A stretch of DNA of 64,000 bases, from assembly GCF_011303755.1 (NCBI RefSeq), contig NZ_CP049885.1, forward strand, positions 2,691,001-2,755,000, read 5' to 3'. The notes beneath the pieces were generated by a model, which saw nothing but the letters and a program-made list of their open reading frames with translations, ran no database searches and had not been told where the DNA came from. The stretch is from Acidovorax sp. HDW3. GTDB lineage: Bacteria; Pseudomonadota; Gammaproteobacteria; Burkholderiales; Burkholderiaceae_C. Shown in pieces: positions 34,491-43,501 of this stretch. The position numbers were made by a program, and so were the translations under genes. How positions within the stretch are numbered: position 1 is the first letter of the stretch; each line of letters opens with the position of its first letter.

Positions 34491-36638
34491 ATGGCAATGG
34501 CAGACGCTTCCGCTATAACCAGCGCCAGTCTTATGCCTGATATGCCGAACACCGACCGCCTCGACCCTGCAGAGGTGCTGAGCTCCAGCAACAGCGGCTC
34601 GTTGTTGCGCGTGATTGCCGACGCCGTGCCCGCCAGCATTGCCTACTACGAGGCCGACACCCTGCGCTGCCGCTTTGCCAACGAGCGCTACGCCCGCAGC
34701 TGCGGCCAGAGCACGCGCAGCATTCTCGGGATGCACGCCCAGGACAGTGTCAGCACCGCCACCTGGGCTGCCATCGAGCCCTATACCCGCCGCTGCGCTG
34801 CCGGCGAGGCCGTGCGCTACACGCGCGAACAGCACGACGCCCAGGGCCAGCTGCGCATGGTCGAGGTGCACCTGATCCCGCACCTGCAGGACGGGCGCCA
34901 GCTGGGCATCTTCGTCATGATCAACGACATCACGCACCACTGGCAAGCCGAGCGCGCCGTGCGTGAGAGCAACGAGCGGATGCACAAATTCAGCACCGCA
35001 ACGCAAGAATCACTGGTCTTTCACCGCCATGGCCGCGTGCTCGACGGCAACGAGGCCCTGGAGCGCCTGGTGGGCTACCGGGCGACGGAGGTCATCGGGC
35101 GCTCGATTCTGGATTTCGTCAGCCCCGAATACCACCAGGCCGTGATCGACTACATGACCCAGGGCCGTGAGGACAACTACGAAATCGTCGTGCTGCACCG
35201 CAACGGCCAGCGCATTCCGGTCGAGGTCGTGGGCAAAACCATGCCGGACGAAGGCGAGGAATACCGCATTGCCGTGCTGCGCGACATCACGGCCCGCAAG
35301 CAGGTGCAGGAGCACATGGCCTTCATGGCCCTGCACGATGGCCTGACGCAGCTGCCCAACCGCCGCTACCTGCTCGAACAGCTGGGCCAGACCCTGGCTC
35401 GCCTGCGCCCGCAGCTGGGCCAGGCGGCGCTGTTGTTCGTCAACCTCGATCATTTCAAAACCGTCAACGAATCGCTGGGCCACCAGGTGGGCGACGCCCT
35501 GCTCTACGAAACCGCCCAGCGCCTGAAAACGGCCGTGCGCCCCGGCGATCTGGTGGCACGCCTGGGCAGCGATGAGTTTGTGGTGCTGCTGTCCGAACGG
35601 GCGCAGGCCGCAGACGCCGAGCAGGTGGCCGACACCCTCTTGACCGTGCTCGCCCGCCCCCACCCCGTGGGCGGCCTGCCGGTGGCGCTCTCGCCCTCCA
35701 TCGGCATCAGCTTGTTCCCGCAAGACGGCGACAGCCCCGAGGAGTTGCTGCGCCACGCCGATATGGCCATGGCCTACGCCAAGGAAAGCGGGCGCGCCAA
35801 CCGCCAGTTCTACCAGGCGCGCATGGATGGCCGCACCCCGCACGAGGAGCTGCGCCTGGAACGCCAGCTGCGCGAGGCGATTGCCCAGCACGAATTCACC
35901 CTGCACTACCAACCCCAGGTGCGCCTGGCCGACGCGGGCCTGGCCGGCTTCGAGGCCCTGGTGCGCTGGCACCACCCCGAGCGCGGCCTGGTCGGGCCCG
36001 ACGAGTTCATCACCTTTGCCGAGGCACGCGGCCTGATCACACCCATTGGCCGCTGGGTGCTGCACGAAGCCTGCCGCCAGCTGCAAGCCTGGCACGCCGC
36101 CGGCCTGCCCAAAGTGCCCATCGCCGTCAACATCTCGGCCCTGGAGCTGCGCCAGCGCGACGTGCTGGCCGACATCCGCCAGGTGCTGCACGACACCGGC
36201 CTGGCGCCGCAGTACCTGGAGATCGAGATCACCGAATCGGTGCTGATGCAGCAGTCCGGCGCCGCCGAGCAGATGCTCGCGGCGCTGCGCGCGCTGGGCG
36301 TGGGCGTGTCCATCGACGACTTCGGCACCGGCTATTCCTCGCTCGCCTACCTCAAGCGCTACCCGATAGACAAGCTCAAGATCGACCGCTCCTTCGTCAT
36401 CGACACCCCCGACAGCCAGGACGACGTCGCCATCGTCACCGCCATCATCCAGATGGGCCACAGCCTGCAGCTGCGCGTCGTTGCCGAAGGCGTGGAAACA
36501 CCGGCGCAGCAGGCCCTGCTGCAGCGCCTGGGCTGCAACCTGGTGCAGGGCTACGGCCTGTCGCGCCCACTCACCGCCTGTCAGGTACTGCCCTGGTGGG
36601 AAGCCTGGCAGGCGCGCGCGCAGCTCACGCCGCCCTGA
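34491..36638 (+). CDS. PAS-PAS-GGDEF-EAL cyclic di-GMP signalling protein
   Basis: A 715-residue cytoplasmic protein with two PAS domains (about 38-150 and 165-275), a GGDEF domain (about 285-445) and an EAL domain (about 460-700). The diguanylate cyclase motif reads GSDEF, which is usually compatible with activity. The phosphodiesterase motif is intact (FEALVRW, the DDFGTGYSSL loop, KIDRSFV and EGVET). No membrane helix, so the signal is probably intracellular. Divergent from the CDF gene; not part of an obvious operon. Confidence 0.92.
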   Translation: MAMADASAITSASLMPDMPNTDRLDPAEVLSSSNSGSLLRVIADAVPASIAYYEADTLRCRFANERYARSCGQSTRSILGMHAQDSVSTATWAAIEPYTRRCAAGEAVRYTREQHDAQGQLRMVEVHLIPHLQDGRQLGIFVMINDITHHWQAERAVRESNERMHKFSTATQESLVFHRHGRVLDGNEALERLVGYRATEVIGRSILDFVSPEYHQAVIDYMTQGREDNYEIVVLHRNGQRIPVEVVGKTMPDEGEEYRIAVLRDITARKQVQEHMAFMALHDGLTQLPNRRYLLEQLGQTLARLRPQLGQAALLFVNLDHFKTVNESLGHQVGDALLYETAQRLKTAVRPGDLVARLGSDEFVVLLSERAQAADAEQVADTLLTVLARPHPVGGLPVALSPSIGISLFPQDGDSPEELLRHADMAMAYAKESGRANRQFYQARMDGRTPHEELRLERQLREAIAQHEFTLHYQPQVRLADAGLAGFEALVRWHHPERGLVGPDEFITFAEARGLITPIGRWVLHEACRQLQAWHAAGLPKVPIAVNISALELRQRDVLADIRQVLHDTGLAPQYLEIEITESVLMQQSGAAEQMLAALRALGVGVSIDDFGTGYSSLAYLKRYPIDKLKIDRSFVIDTPDSQDDVAIVTAIIQMGHSLQLRVVAEGVETPAQQALLQRLGCNLVQGYGLSRPLTACQVLPWWEAWQARAQLTPP

Positions 36639-36676
36639 ACCAGGGGTGACACAAAGGCCGTGGACAATGCACATCC

Positions 36677-38158
36677 ATGGCCTACCTCACCACCTTCACC
36701 GCGCCCACCGAGCACGACGACCCGGCAGCAGCGCTGGCACAGATTCAGCACATCTACCAGCAGCAGATCGAGCACCTGCGCCAGCACATGCAGCGCTTTG
36801 TGGCGGGCGAAACCCCGCCCCAGCCGGTGCGCGCCTACTACCCGCTGGTGCGCCTGCGCACGCACACCGTGGCCCGCGCACCCACGCAGCTGGCCTACGG
36901 CTTCGTCGAAGGCCCGGGCCACTACGAAACCACCCTCACCCGCCCGGATCTGTTTGCCAGCTACTACCTGCAGCAGCTGACCCTGCTGCGCCAAAGCCAC
37001 GGCGTGGCGCTGGAGGTGGCCACCAGCAATCAGCCGATTCCGGTGCATTTTTCCTTTGCCGAGCAGGATCACGTCGAGGGCCAGCTGAGCGCCGAGCGGC
37101 GCCTGTTGATGCGCGATTTGTTCGACCTGCCCGACCTCACCGCCATGGACGACGGCATCGCCAACGGCACCTGGCAGCCGCAGCCGGGCCAGGCGCAGCC
37201 GCTGTCGCTGTTCACCGCTGCGCGCATCGATTACTCGCTGCAACGCCTGCGCCACTACAGCGGCACGCAGCCCGAGTGGTTCCAAAATTTCGTGCTGTTC
37301 ACCAACTACCAGTTCTACATCGACGACTTCATCCGCCTCGGGCTGGCGGAGATGGCCAACCCCGAGAGCGAGTACGTCGCCTTCATCGAGCCCGGCAACG
37401 TCGTCACGCGCCGCGTGGGCCTCGCGCCCGAGCCCGGCGACGCACGCGGCATGGCGCCGCCGCGCCTGCCGCAAATGCCGGCCTACCACCTGGTGCGCAA
37501 AGACTGCAGCGGCATCACCATGGTGAACATCGGCGTCGGCCCGGCGAACGCCAAAACCATCACCGACCACATCGCCGTGCTGCGCCCGCACGCCTGGCTG
37601 ATGCTGGGCCACTGCGCCGGCCTGCGCCACAGCCAGCAGCTGGGCGACTACGTGCTGGCGCACGCCTACGTGCGCGAAGACCATGTGCTCGACGAAGACC
37701 TGCCGCTGTGGGTGCCCATCCCGGCGCTGGCCGAGATCCAGCAGGCACTGCAGCAGGCCGTGGCCGACGTATCGCAAATTCCCGAGGGCGAGCTCAAACG
37801 CATCATGCGCACCGGCACCGTCGCCAGCACCGACAACCGCAACTGGGAGCTGCTGCCCAACAATTTGCCGCAACAGCGCTTTAGCCAAAGCCGCGCCGTG
37901 GCGCTGGACATGGAGAGCGCCACCATCGCCGCCAACGGCTTTCGCTTTCGCGTGCCCTACGGCACGCTGCTGTGCGTGTCAGATAAGCCGCTGCACGGCG
38001 AAATCAAGCTGCCGGGCATGGCCAACCACTTCTACCGCGAGCGCGTCGATCAGCACCTGCGCATCGGCCTGCGTGCCATCGAGCTGCTGCGCGCCGGCGG
38101 CGCCGCGCGCCTGCACAGCCGCAAGCTGCGCAGCTTTGCCGAGGTGGCGTTCCAGTAA
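36677..38158 (+). CDS. amn: AMP nucleosidase
   Basis: A 493-residue enzyme that splits AMP into adenine and ribose 5-phosphate. The N-terminal AMP-nucleosidase domain (about 8-170) is followed by a nucleoside-phosphorylase fold with MVNIGVGPANAKTITDH (about 275-291), MLGHCAGLR and the substrate-binding ALDMESATIAANGFRFRVPY (about 412-431). Length fits E. coli Amn. Start chosen at the ATG beginning MAYLTTFTAPTEHDD. Stands alone, convergent with gspC. Confidence 0.94.
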   Translation: MAYLTTFTAPTEHDDPAAALAQIQHIYQQQIEHLRQHMQRFVAGETPPQPVRAYYPLVRLRTHTVARAPTQLAYGFVEGPGHYETTLTRPDLFASYYLQQLTLLRQSHGVALEVATSNQPIPVHFSFAEQDHVEGQLSAERRLLMRDLFDLPDLTAMDDGIANGTWQPQPGQAQPLSLFTAARIDYSLQRLRHYSGTQPEWFQNFVLFTNYQFYIDDFIRLGLAEMANPESEYVAFIEPGNVVTRRVGLAPEPGDARGMAPPRLPQMPAYHLVRKDCSGITMVNIGVGPANAKTITDHIAVLRPHAWLMLGHCAGLRHSQQLGDYVLAHAYVREDHVLDEDLPLWVPIPALAEIQQALQQAVADVSQIPEGELKRIMRTGTVASTDNRNWELLPNNLPQQRFSQSRAVALDMESATIAANGFRFRVPYGTLLCVSDKPLHGEIKLPGMANHFYRERVDQHLRIGLRAIELLRAGGAARLHSRKLRSFAEVAFQ

Positions 38159-38173
38159 AGGGGCGTAAAGAAT

Positions 38174-38668
38174 TTACTGCGGCTGCACGCCACCAGGCGG
38201 CAGCGGGATCGCCAGGGTCACGGTGCTGGCCGCGCCCGGCGCCGGCCCGAGGTGCGCCTCGCGCCCGGTGACGTTTTGCAGCACCAGGCCGGCCTCCACC
38301 GTGGCGCCGACGCGAAACGGCTTGGCCGGCAGGCCGTCGATGGAGATCAGCGCCGCGCCGCCACCGCTTTCACGCCCGGCAAGCAGGCCCACCAGGGCCA
38401 TGCGCCCCTGCACCGGCGCTGCCGCCTGCGCCCCCGGTGGTGGCGCCGGCACCATGCCCAGCAGGCGCCCCAGGGCCAGGGCGTCGGGGGTGCTGGCCAC
38501 TGGCGCTGGCGCCAGCGCGGCCCCGGGCAGGGGCTTGTCGAATAGGCGCAAACCCCAATAGACCACACTACCCCCCGCAAGCGCCCACAGCGCAAAGGTG
38601 GCAAGGCGCGCGCCCCAGGGCGCAGGAGTTGCAACAGCAGATTTTTTGGAGCGGGATGCGGTGGCCAT
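38174..38668 (-). CDS. gspC: Type II secretion protein C-like (GspC, HR domain only)
   Basis: A 164-residue inner-membrane protein with one membrane helix (about 22-40) and a periplasmic homology region (about 60-160: LGRLLGMVP, GRMALVGLLAGRESGGGAALI, DGLPAKPFRVGATVEAGLVL). This is the HR domain that contacts the GspD secretin. The PDZ or coiled-coil domain that completes classical GspC (about 270-300 aa) is absent. It is divergent from gspG, separated by only 23 bp. Confidence 0.87.
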   Translation of the reverse strand: MATASRSKKSAVATPAPWGARLATFALWALAGGSVVYWGLRLFDKPLPGAALAPAPVASTPDALALGRLLGMVPAPPPGAQAAAPVQGRMALVGLLAGRESGGGAALISIDGLPAKPFRVGATVEAGLVLQNVTGREAHLGPAPGAASTVTLAIPLPPGGVQPQ

Positions 38669-38691
38669 GGCGCGATTATGATTGACCGGCT

Positions 38692-39195
38692 ATGCCTATC
38701 CCACCCCATTTCACCCCCACGTTCGCCCCCACGTCCCTGGCCCGCCACGTCCATCGCGTGCGCCAGGCCCGCAGCCTGCGCCAGCGTCTGGCGGCGGGCT
38801 TTACCCTGATCGAGCTGATGGTGGTGCTGGTCATCATCGGCGTGCTGGCGGCACTCATCGTGCCCAACGTGCTCGACCGCGCCGACGACGCCCGCGTGAC
38901 CGCCGCGCGCACCGACATCACCAACGTCATGCAGGCGCTCAAGCTCTACCGCCTGGACAACCAACGCTACCCCACGGCCGAGCAGGGCCTGCAGGCGCTG
39001 GTGGTCAAGCCCACCAGCGGCCCCATCCCGGGCAACTGGAAGCCCTATCTTGAAAAACTGCCCAACGATCCCTGGGGCCGCCCCTACCAGTACCTGAACC
39101 CCGGCATCAAGGGCCCGATCGACGTCATGTCCTTCGGCGCCGACGGCCAATCGGGTGGCGAAGGCAAGGACGCCGACATCGGCAGCTGGCAGTGA
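38692..39195 (+). CDS. gspG: Major pseudopilin GspG
   Basis: A 167-residue pseudopilin with the prepilin cleavage/methylation motif G-FTLIELMVVLVIIGVL and a C-terminal domain with DPWGRPYQYLNPG and the calcium-loop-like DVMSFGADGQSGGEG. The leader before the cleavage Gly is about 35 residues, far longer than the usual 6-10; the only ATG in frame is at 38692, so either the long leader is real or a non-ATG start further in is used. First gene of the pseudopilin operon. Confidence 0.93.
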   Translation: MPIPPHFTPTFAPTSLARHVHRVRQARSLRQRLAAGFTLIELMVVLVIIGVLAALIVPNVLDRADDARVTAARTDITNVMQALKLYRLDNQRYPTAEQGLQALVVKPTSGPIPGNWKPYLEKLPNDPWGRPYQYLNPGIKGPIDVMSFGADGQSGGEGKDADIGSWQ

Positions 39196-39635
39196 GCCCG
39201 CACGCCCCGCTGCAGCGGGGCTTTACCCTTTTGGAGCTGCTGGTCGTGGTCGCCATCATGGCGATTGCCACCGCCGGCGTCAGTCTGAGCCTGCGCGATG
39301 GCGCCAGCACGCGCCTGGAGCGCGAGGGCGAGCGTCTGGCAGCCCTGCTCGAAGCGGCACGCGCGCAGTCGCGCGCCAGTGGCGTGCCCGTGCGCTGGCG
39401 CCTGCAGGGCAACGGCTTTCGCTTCGAGGGCCTGCCGCCCGAGCAGCTGCCCAGCGCCTGGCTCGACAGCGCCACCACCGCCCAAACCGCACCGGGTCAG
39501 GGGGAGTTGCTGCTCGGGCCCGAGCCCCTGATCCCGCCACAGCAGGTGCTGCTGTCGCTGGCCGACCAGCCCGAACGCCGGCTGCAAGTGGCCACCGACG
39601 GCCTGCACCCCTTCACCGTCGAGGCCGCGCCATGA
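39192..39635 (+). CDS. gspH: Minor pseudopilin GspH
   Basis: A 147-residue pseudopilin with a short leader and RGFTLLELLVVVAIMAIA at the cleavage site, followed by a beta-rich globular domain. The start is GTG at 39192, overlapping the gspG stop (GTGA). It belongs to the pseudopilus together with GspI, J and K, which form the tip complex. Confidence 0.9.
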   Translation: MSPHAPLQRGFTLLELLVVVAIMAIATAGVSLSLRDGASTRLEREGERLAALLEAARAQSRASGVPVRWRLQGNGFRFEGLPPEQLPSAWLDSATTAQTAPGQGELLLGPEPLIPPQQVLLSLADQPERRLQVATDGLHPFTVEAAP

Positions 39636-39991
39636 CGCGGCAAGCGGGCTTTACCCTGGTCGAGGTCATGGTGGCGCTGGCCATCACGGCCATTGCCCTG
39701 CTCGCCGGCCTGCAGGCGACGAGCGCGCTCACACACAACGCCGCACGCCAAAGCGAGGTGCTGCTGGCCCAGTCCTGCGCCGACAACGCCCTGGTCGGCC
39801 TGCGCCTGCTGCGCCAGCTGCCTGCCGTGGGCGACAGCAGCAGCCGCTGCGAGCAGGCGGGCGCGGTGTTTGACCTGCAGCTGCACGTGCGCCCCACGCC
39901 CAACCCCATGTTCCGCCGCGTCGATGCCCAGGTCTTCAACGCCGAGGGCTACGCCGTGCTGCGCGTCTCCACCATCCAGGGGCGCAACTGA
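39632..39991 (+). CDS. gspI: Minor pseudopilin GspI
   Basis: A 119-residue pseudopilin starting MTRQAGFTLVEVMVALAITA, with cleavage after Gly6. Coupled to gspH by an ATGA overlap and to gspJ by TGATG. The start at 39632 is taken rather than an upstream frame that overlaps gspH entirely. In known systems GspI nucleates the GspIJK tip. Confidence 0.92.
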   Translation: MTRQAGFTLVEVMVALAITAIALLAGLQATSALTHNAARQSEVLLAQSCADNALVGLRLLRQLPAVGDSSSRCEQAGAVFDLQLHVRPTPNPMFRRVDAQVFNAEGYAVLRVSTIQGRN

Positions 39992-40698
39992 TGCGTTCAC
40001 GCCCACACCCACGCCTGCTGCGGGCACATGGCTTCACCCTGATCGAACTGATGACGGCGATTGCCATCATGGCGCTGCTGGCCGTGCTCAGCTGGCGCGG
40101 CCTCGACGGCATGGTGCGCGCGCAGGAACAAACACGCAGCCGCGCCGACGCCCACCTGACGCTGCAAACCACCCTGGCGCAATGGAGCGCCGACCTCGAT
40201 GCGCTGCAGCCGCTCGAACACACCAGCACCCTGGACTGGGACGGCCAGGTGCTGCGCCTGACGCGCCGCTCCAGCGCCTACCCCGACCCGGGCGCGCTCG
40301 TGGTTGCCTGGACGCGGCGCAACGTGGACGGCGTGGACATGTGGCTGCGCTGGCAATCGCCGCCGCTGCGCACGCGCACGCAGTGGCACCAAGCCTGGCA
40401 AAGCGCAGCGCAATGGGCACGCAACCCCGGGGCCGAGGCGCGCAAACAAGAAGTTGCCCTGCTGCCCCTGCAAGCGTGGCGCCTGCTGTACTACCGGGGC
40501 GGCGCCTGGACGAACCCGCAATCGAGCGCCAGCAATAGCGGCGCCAACGGCACCAACAACCCTGGCACCGCCCTGTCCACGCGCAGCAGCATTCCGGAGG
40601 GCATACGCCTGGAGCTGACGCTGGCGCCGGGCCAGGCCACGGCCGGCCTGCTCACGCGCGACTGGTTCAACCCCGTCAGCCCCCGGAGCGTGCCATGA
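39991..40698 (+). CDS. gspJ: Minor pseudopilin GspJ
   Basis: A 235-residue pseudopilin with leader MRSRPHPRLLRAHG and GFTLIELMTAIAIMALLAVL. The rest shows the SWRGLDGMVRAQEQT helix and the beta-rich domain of GspJ, with a Ser/Asn-rich low-complexity loop around residues 175-190. Coupled to both neighbours by overlapping stop and start codons. Confidence 0.92.
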   Translation: MRSRPHPRLLRAHGFTLIELMTAIAIMALLAVLSWRGLDGMVRAQEQTRSRADAHLTLQTTLAQWSADLDALQPLEHTSTLDWDGQVLRLTRRSSAYPDPGALVVAWTRRNVDGVDMWLRWQSPPLRTRTQWHQAWQSAAQWARNPGAEARKQEVALLPLQAWRLLYYRGGAWTNPQSSASNSGANGTNNPGTALSTRSSIPEGIRLELTLAPGQATAGLLTRDWFNPVSPRSVP

Positions 40699-41705
40699 CG
40701 GGCCTGCGCCAAAGGGGCGCCGCGCTGCTCGCGGCCATGCTCACCGTCACCCTGGTGGCGTCTTTTGCCGCCGCTACGCTGTGGCAGCAGTGGCGTGCCG
40801 TCGAGGTCGAAACCGCCGAGCGCGCACGCGTGCAAGCGGGCTGGATTTTGCTCGGCGCACTCGACTGGTCGCGCCTGATCCTGGTCGAAGATGGCCGCGC
40901 CAGCGGTACCGACCACCTGGACGAACCCTGGGCCGTGCCGCTCGAAGAAGCGCGCCTGTCCACCTTCCTCGCCGCCGAGAAAAACACCGTGCAGGTGGAC
41001 GACGCCAGCGTGGACACCACCGACGCCTTTCTCTCCGGTCAGATCGTCGATCTGCAAGCGCGCCTGAACCTGCGCAACCTGCTGCCGAGCGAAGCCCAGT
41101 CCAAAGTGGCCAAACGCCAGTTTGAACGCTTGTTCGAGCGCCTGGGCCTCTCGCCCGCCGAGCTGACGCTGCTGGTCGAGGGCCTGCGCCGCGCCCAGCA
41201 AGGCAGCGAGCAAGATGCGCCGCTGCTGCCCGCCAGCGCCGAGCAGCTGGGCTGGCTGGGCCTGTCGCCCACCACCGTGGCGCTGCTGGCGCCGCATGTG
41301 GCCATGCTGCCCAAGGCGATGCCGGTAAACGTCAACACCGCCAGCGTCGATGTGCTCTGGGCCGCCATCGACGGCCTGGACCAGGCCGGCGCCATGAAGC
41401 TGGTGCAGACACGCGGCGCGCGCTACTTTCGCTCCATCGACGAGGTCAAACAGGCCCTGGGCAACGACGTCAACCTGCCCGACGGCAACGTCCTGAGCGT
41501 AGGCAGCAGCTTTTTCGAGGTGCGCGGGCGCCTGCGCCTGGGCAGCACCACGGTGGAAGAACGCTCCCAGGTCGAGCGCTACATGGGCCAAGTGTACGTA
41601 CTGTGGCGCCAGCGCAGCGCCCTGCCCCCACCGGCGCAGCTAAACGCCCAAATGGGGCCCGATTCCCGCCCTTCACCGGTCAAATCGCTCTCGGTGCTCC
41701 CCTAG
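40695..41705 (+). CDS. gspK: Pseudopilus tip protein GspK
   Basis: A 336-residue protein with leader MTGLRQRGAALLAAMLTVTL and the large inserted domain typical of GspK (about 100-270), including VNVNTASVDVLWAAIDGL, a helix-hairpin-helix-like turn. GspK naturally lacks the Glu5 of other pseudopilins, as here. Overlaps gspJ by ATGA; gspL follows after 18 bp. Confidence 0.92.
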   Translation: MTGLRQRGAALLAAMLTVTLVASFAAATLWQQWRAVEVETAERARVQAGWILLGALDWSRLILVEDGRASGTDHLDEPWAVPLEEARLSTFLAAEKNTVQVDDASVDTTDAFLSGQIVDLQARLNLRNLLPSEAQSKVAKRQFERLFERLGLSPAELTLLVEGLRRAQQGSEQDAPLLPASAEQLGWLGLSPTTVALLAPHVAMLPKAMPVNVNTASVDVLWAAIDGLDQAGAMKLVQTRGARYFRSIDEVKQALGNDVNLPDGNVLSVGSSFFEVRGRLRLGSTTVEERSQVERYMGQVYVLWRQRSALPPPAQLNAQMGPDSRPSPVKSLSVLP

Positions 41706-41723
41706 AATCGCCCGCACACTGCC

Positions 41724-42962
41724 ATGAGCACCCTCATCCTCACCCTGCCCCTGACCCCGCCCGGGCCGCACAGCCCCTTCGGCTACCTGGTCAGCCCCGA
41801 TGGCCACCAGATCGAGCGCCAGGGCCAGGCCGCGCCCGCGCTGCTGCCGCCGCAAGGCCGCGCCGGCGAAACCGTGGCCGTGGTGCCCGTGCGCGCTCTG
41901 TCCTGGCTGCGCGTGGCCCTGCCGCAGAACCTGCCCCTGAACAACGCCCCGCGCCTGCGCGCCGTGCTCGACGGCCTGCTCGAAGACCGCCTGCTCGACG
42001 ACCCGGCGCAGCTGCACTTTGCCCTGCAGCCGGGCGCACGCGCCGGCGAGAGCGCCTGGGTTGCGGTGTGCAGCCGCGCCTGGCTGCTGCAGTGCCTGCA
42101 GCAGCTCGAAGCCGCAGGCCGCCCGGTGGCGCGCATCGTGCCCGAATTCGCCCCCCTGGCCGCCAGCGCCGAATACTTTGCCCTGGGCAGCCCTGGCGAC
42201 GCCCAGCTGCTCGCCACCAGCCAGGGCGAGGAGCAGGCCCTGGCGCTGTTGCCCCTGGCCGCCGCACCCGCCCTCCTGGCCGAAGTGCCCAGCCAGAACG
42301 AAGACAGCCCCACGCTGCAGGCCGACCCGGCAGTGGCCGAACTGGTCGAGGATTTGCTCGGGCGCCCGGTGCAAATCGTCACCGCCGCCGAACGCGCCCT
42401 GCGCGCCGCGCGCAGCGACTGGGATCTGGCACAGCTGGACCTGGCCAGCCATGGCCGCACGCGCCTGCTGCGCAAGGCCGGCAGCGCCGCCGGCGCCTTG
42501 CTGCGCGCGCCGCAGTGGCGCGCCGCCCGCTGGGGCGCTGCCCTGCTGCTGGGCGCGCACCTGCTGGGCCTGAACGCCTGGGCCTGGCAAGAGCGCCAGG
42601 CGCTCGCCGCCAAGCAAGCGCAGGTGCGCAGCCTGCTCAAGCAAACCTTTCCCCAGATTCAGGTAGTGGTCGATGCCCCGGTGCAAATGCAGCGCGAGCT
42701 GGCACAGCTGCGCCAGGGCGCGGGCGGCATCTCCGAGCACGACCTGGAACCGCTGCTGGCCACCACCGGCCAGGCGCTGCAGGGCATTGCCGGCGCCAGC
42801 CTGCCGCAAGCCATCGACTACCAAAACGGCGAACTGCGCCTGCGCGGCCTGGACGTGACCGGCGAGCTCAGCGCCACCTTGCGCGAACGCCTGGCCGGCA
42901 GTGGCTACCAGGCGCAGGCGAGCGACAGCGCCCTGACCATTCGCCCGGAGGCCCAGCCATGA
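41724..42962 (+). CDS. gspL: Type II secretion protein GspL
   Basis: A 412-residue bitopic inner-membrane protein. The cytoplasmic actin-like domain (about 1-265) would bind GspE; one membrane helix (about 270-292) leads to a small periplasmic ferredoxin-like domain (about 335-412). Typical alternating Ala/Leu-rich composition. Start codon overlap with gspM at its end (ATGA) keeps stoichiometry with its partner GspM. Confidence 0.9.
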   Translation: MSTLILTLPLTPPGPHSPFGYLVSPDGHQIERQGQAAPALLPPQGRAGETVAVVPVRALSWLRVALPQNLPLNNAPRLRAVLDGLLEDRLLDDPAQLHFALQPGARAGESAWVAVCSRAWLLQCLQQLEAAGRPVARIVPEFAPLAASAEYFALGSPGDAQLLATSQGEEQALALLPLAAAPALLAEVPSQNEDSPTLQADPAVAELVEDLLGRPVQIVTAAERALRAARSDWDLAQLDLASHGRTRLLRKAGSAAGALLRAPQWRAARWGAALLLGAHLLGLNAWAWQERQALAAKQAQVRSLLKQTFPQIQVVVDAPVQMQRELAQLRQGAGGISEHDLEPLLATTGQALQGIAGASLPQAIDYQNGELRLRGLDVTGELSATLRERLAGSGYQAQASDSALTIRPEAQP

Positions 42963-43501
42963 GCACCCCCCGCCCCGCCGCCTGGCTGGCGCTGCAAGCG
43001 CGCTGGAGCAAGCTCGCCGCCCGCGAGCAAAACCTGCTGCTCGGCGCCTGCGCCGTCCTGGCACTGGCCCTGCTGTGGTGGCTGGCGCTGGCGCCGGCCC
43101 TGGCGACGCTGCGCAGCGCCCCGGCACGCCACGCCGAGCTCGACAGCGCGCTGCAGCAGATGCTGGCCCTGCAGCAAGAGGCGCAGCAGCTGCAAAACGC
43201 CCCCCAGCTGCGCACCGCCGACGCCCGCCGCAGCCTGCAAAACGCCCTGGCGCAGCAGCTTGGCGAGAGCGCCAAAATCCAATTCAGCGGCGACAGGGCC
43301 ACCGTCACCATCAAAGACGCCAACGCCAGCGCCCTGGCGCAGTGGCTGGTTCTGGCGCGCAACAACGCCCACGCCGCCACGCAAGAAGCGCACCTGGCGC
43401 GCGCTGGCGACGCCCCCACGCAACGCACCAGCACGGCCGAGGAGCCGCGCTGGAGCGGCTCCCTGGTGCTGACCCTGCCCAGCGCGGACAAGGCCCGCTG
43501 A
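42959..43501 (+). CDS. gspM: Type II secretion protein GspM
   Basis: A 180-residue inner-membrane protein with one membrane helix (LLLGACAVLALALLWWLAL, about 26-44), a heptad-rich periplasmic coiled coil (about 55-105) and a ferredoxin-like C-terminal domain. Partner of GspL in the inner-membrane platform. Coupled to gspL and gspN by overlapping codons. Confidence 0.9.
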   Translation: MSTPRPAAWLALQARWSKLAAREQNLLLGACAVLALALLWWLALAPALATLRSAPARHAELDSALQQMLALQQEAQQLQNAPQLRTADARRSLQNALAQQLGESAKIQFSGDRATVTIKDANASALAQWLVLARNNAHAATQEAHLARAGDAPTQRTSTAEEPRWSGSLVLTLPSADKAR

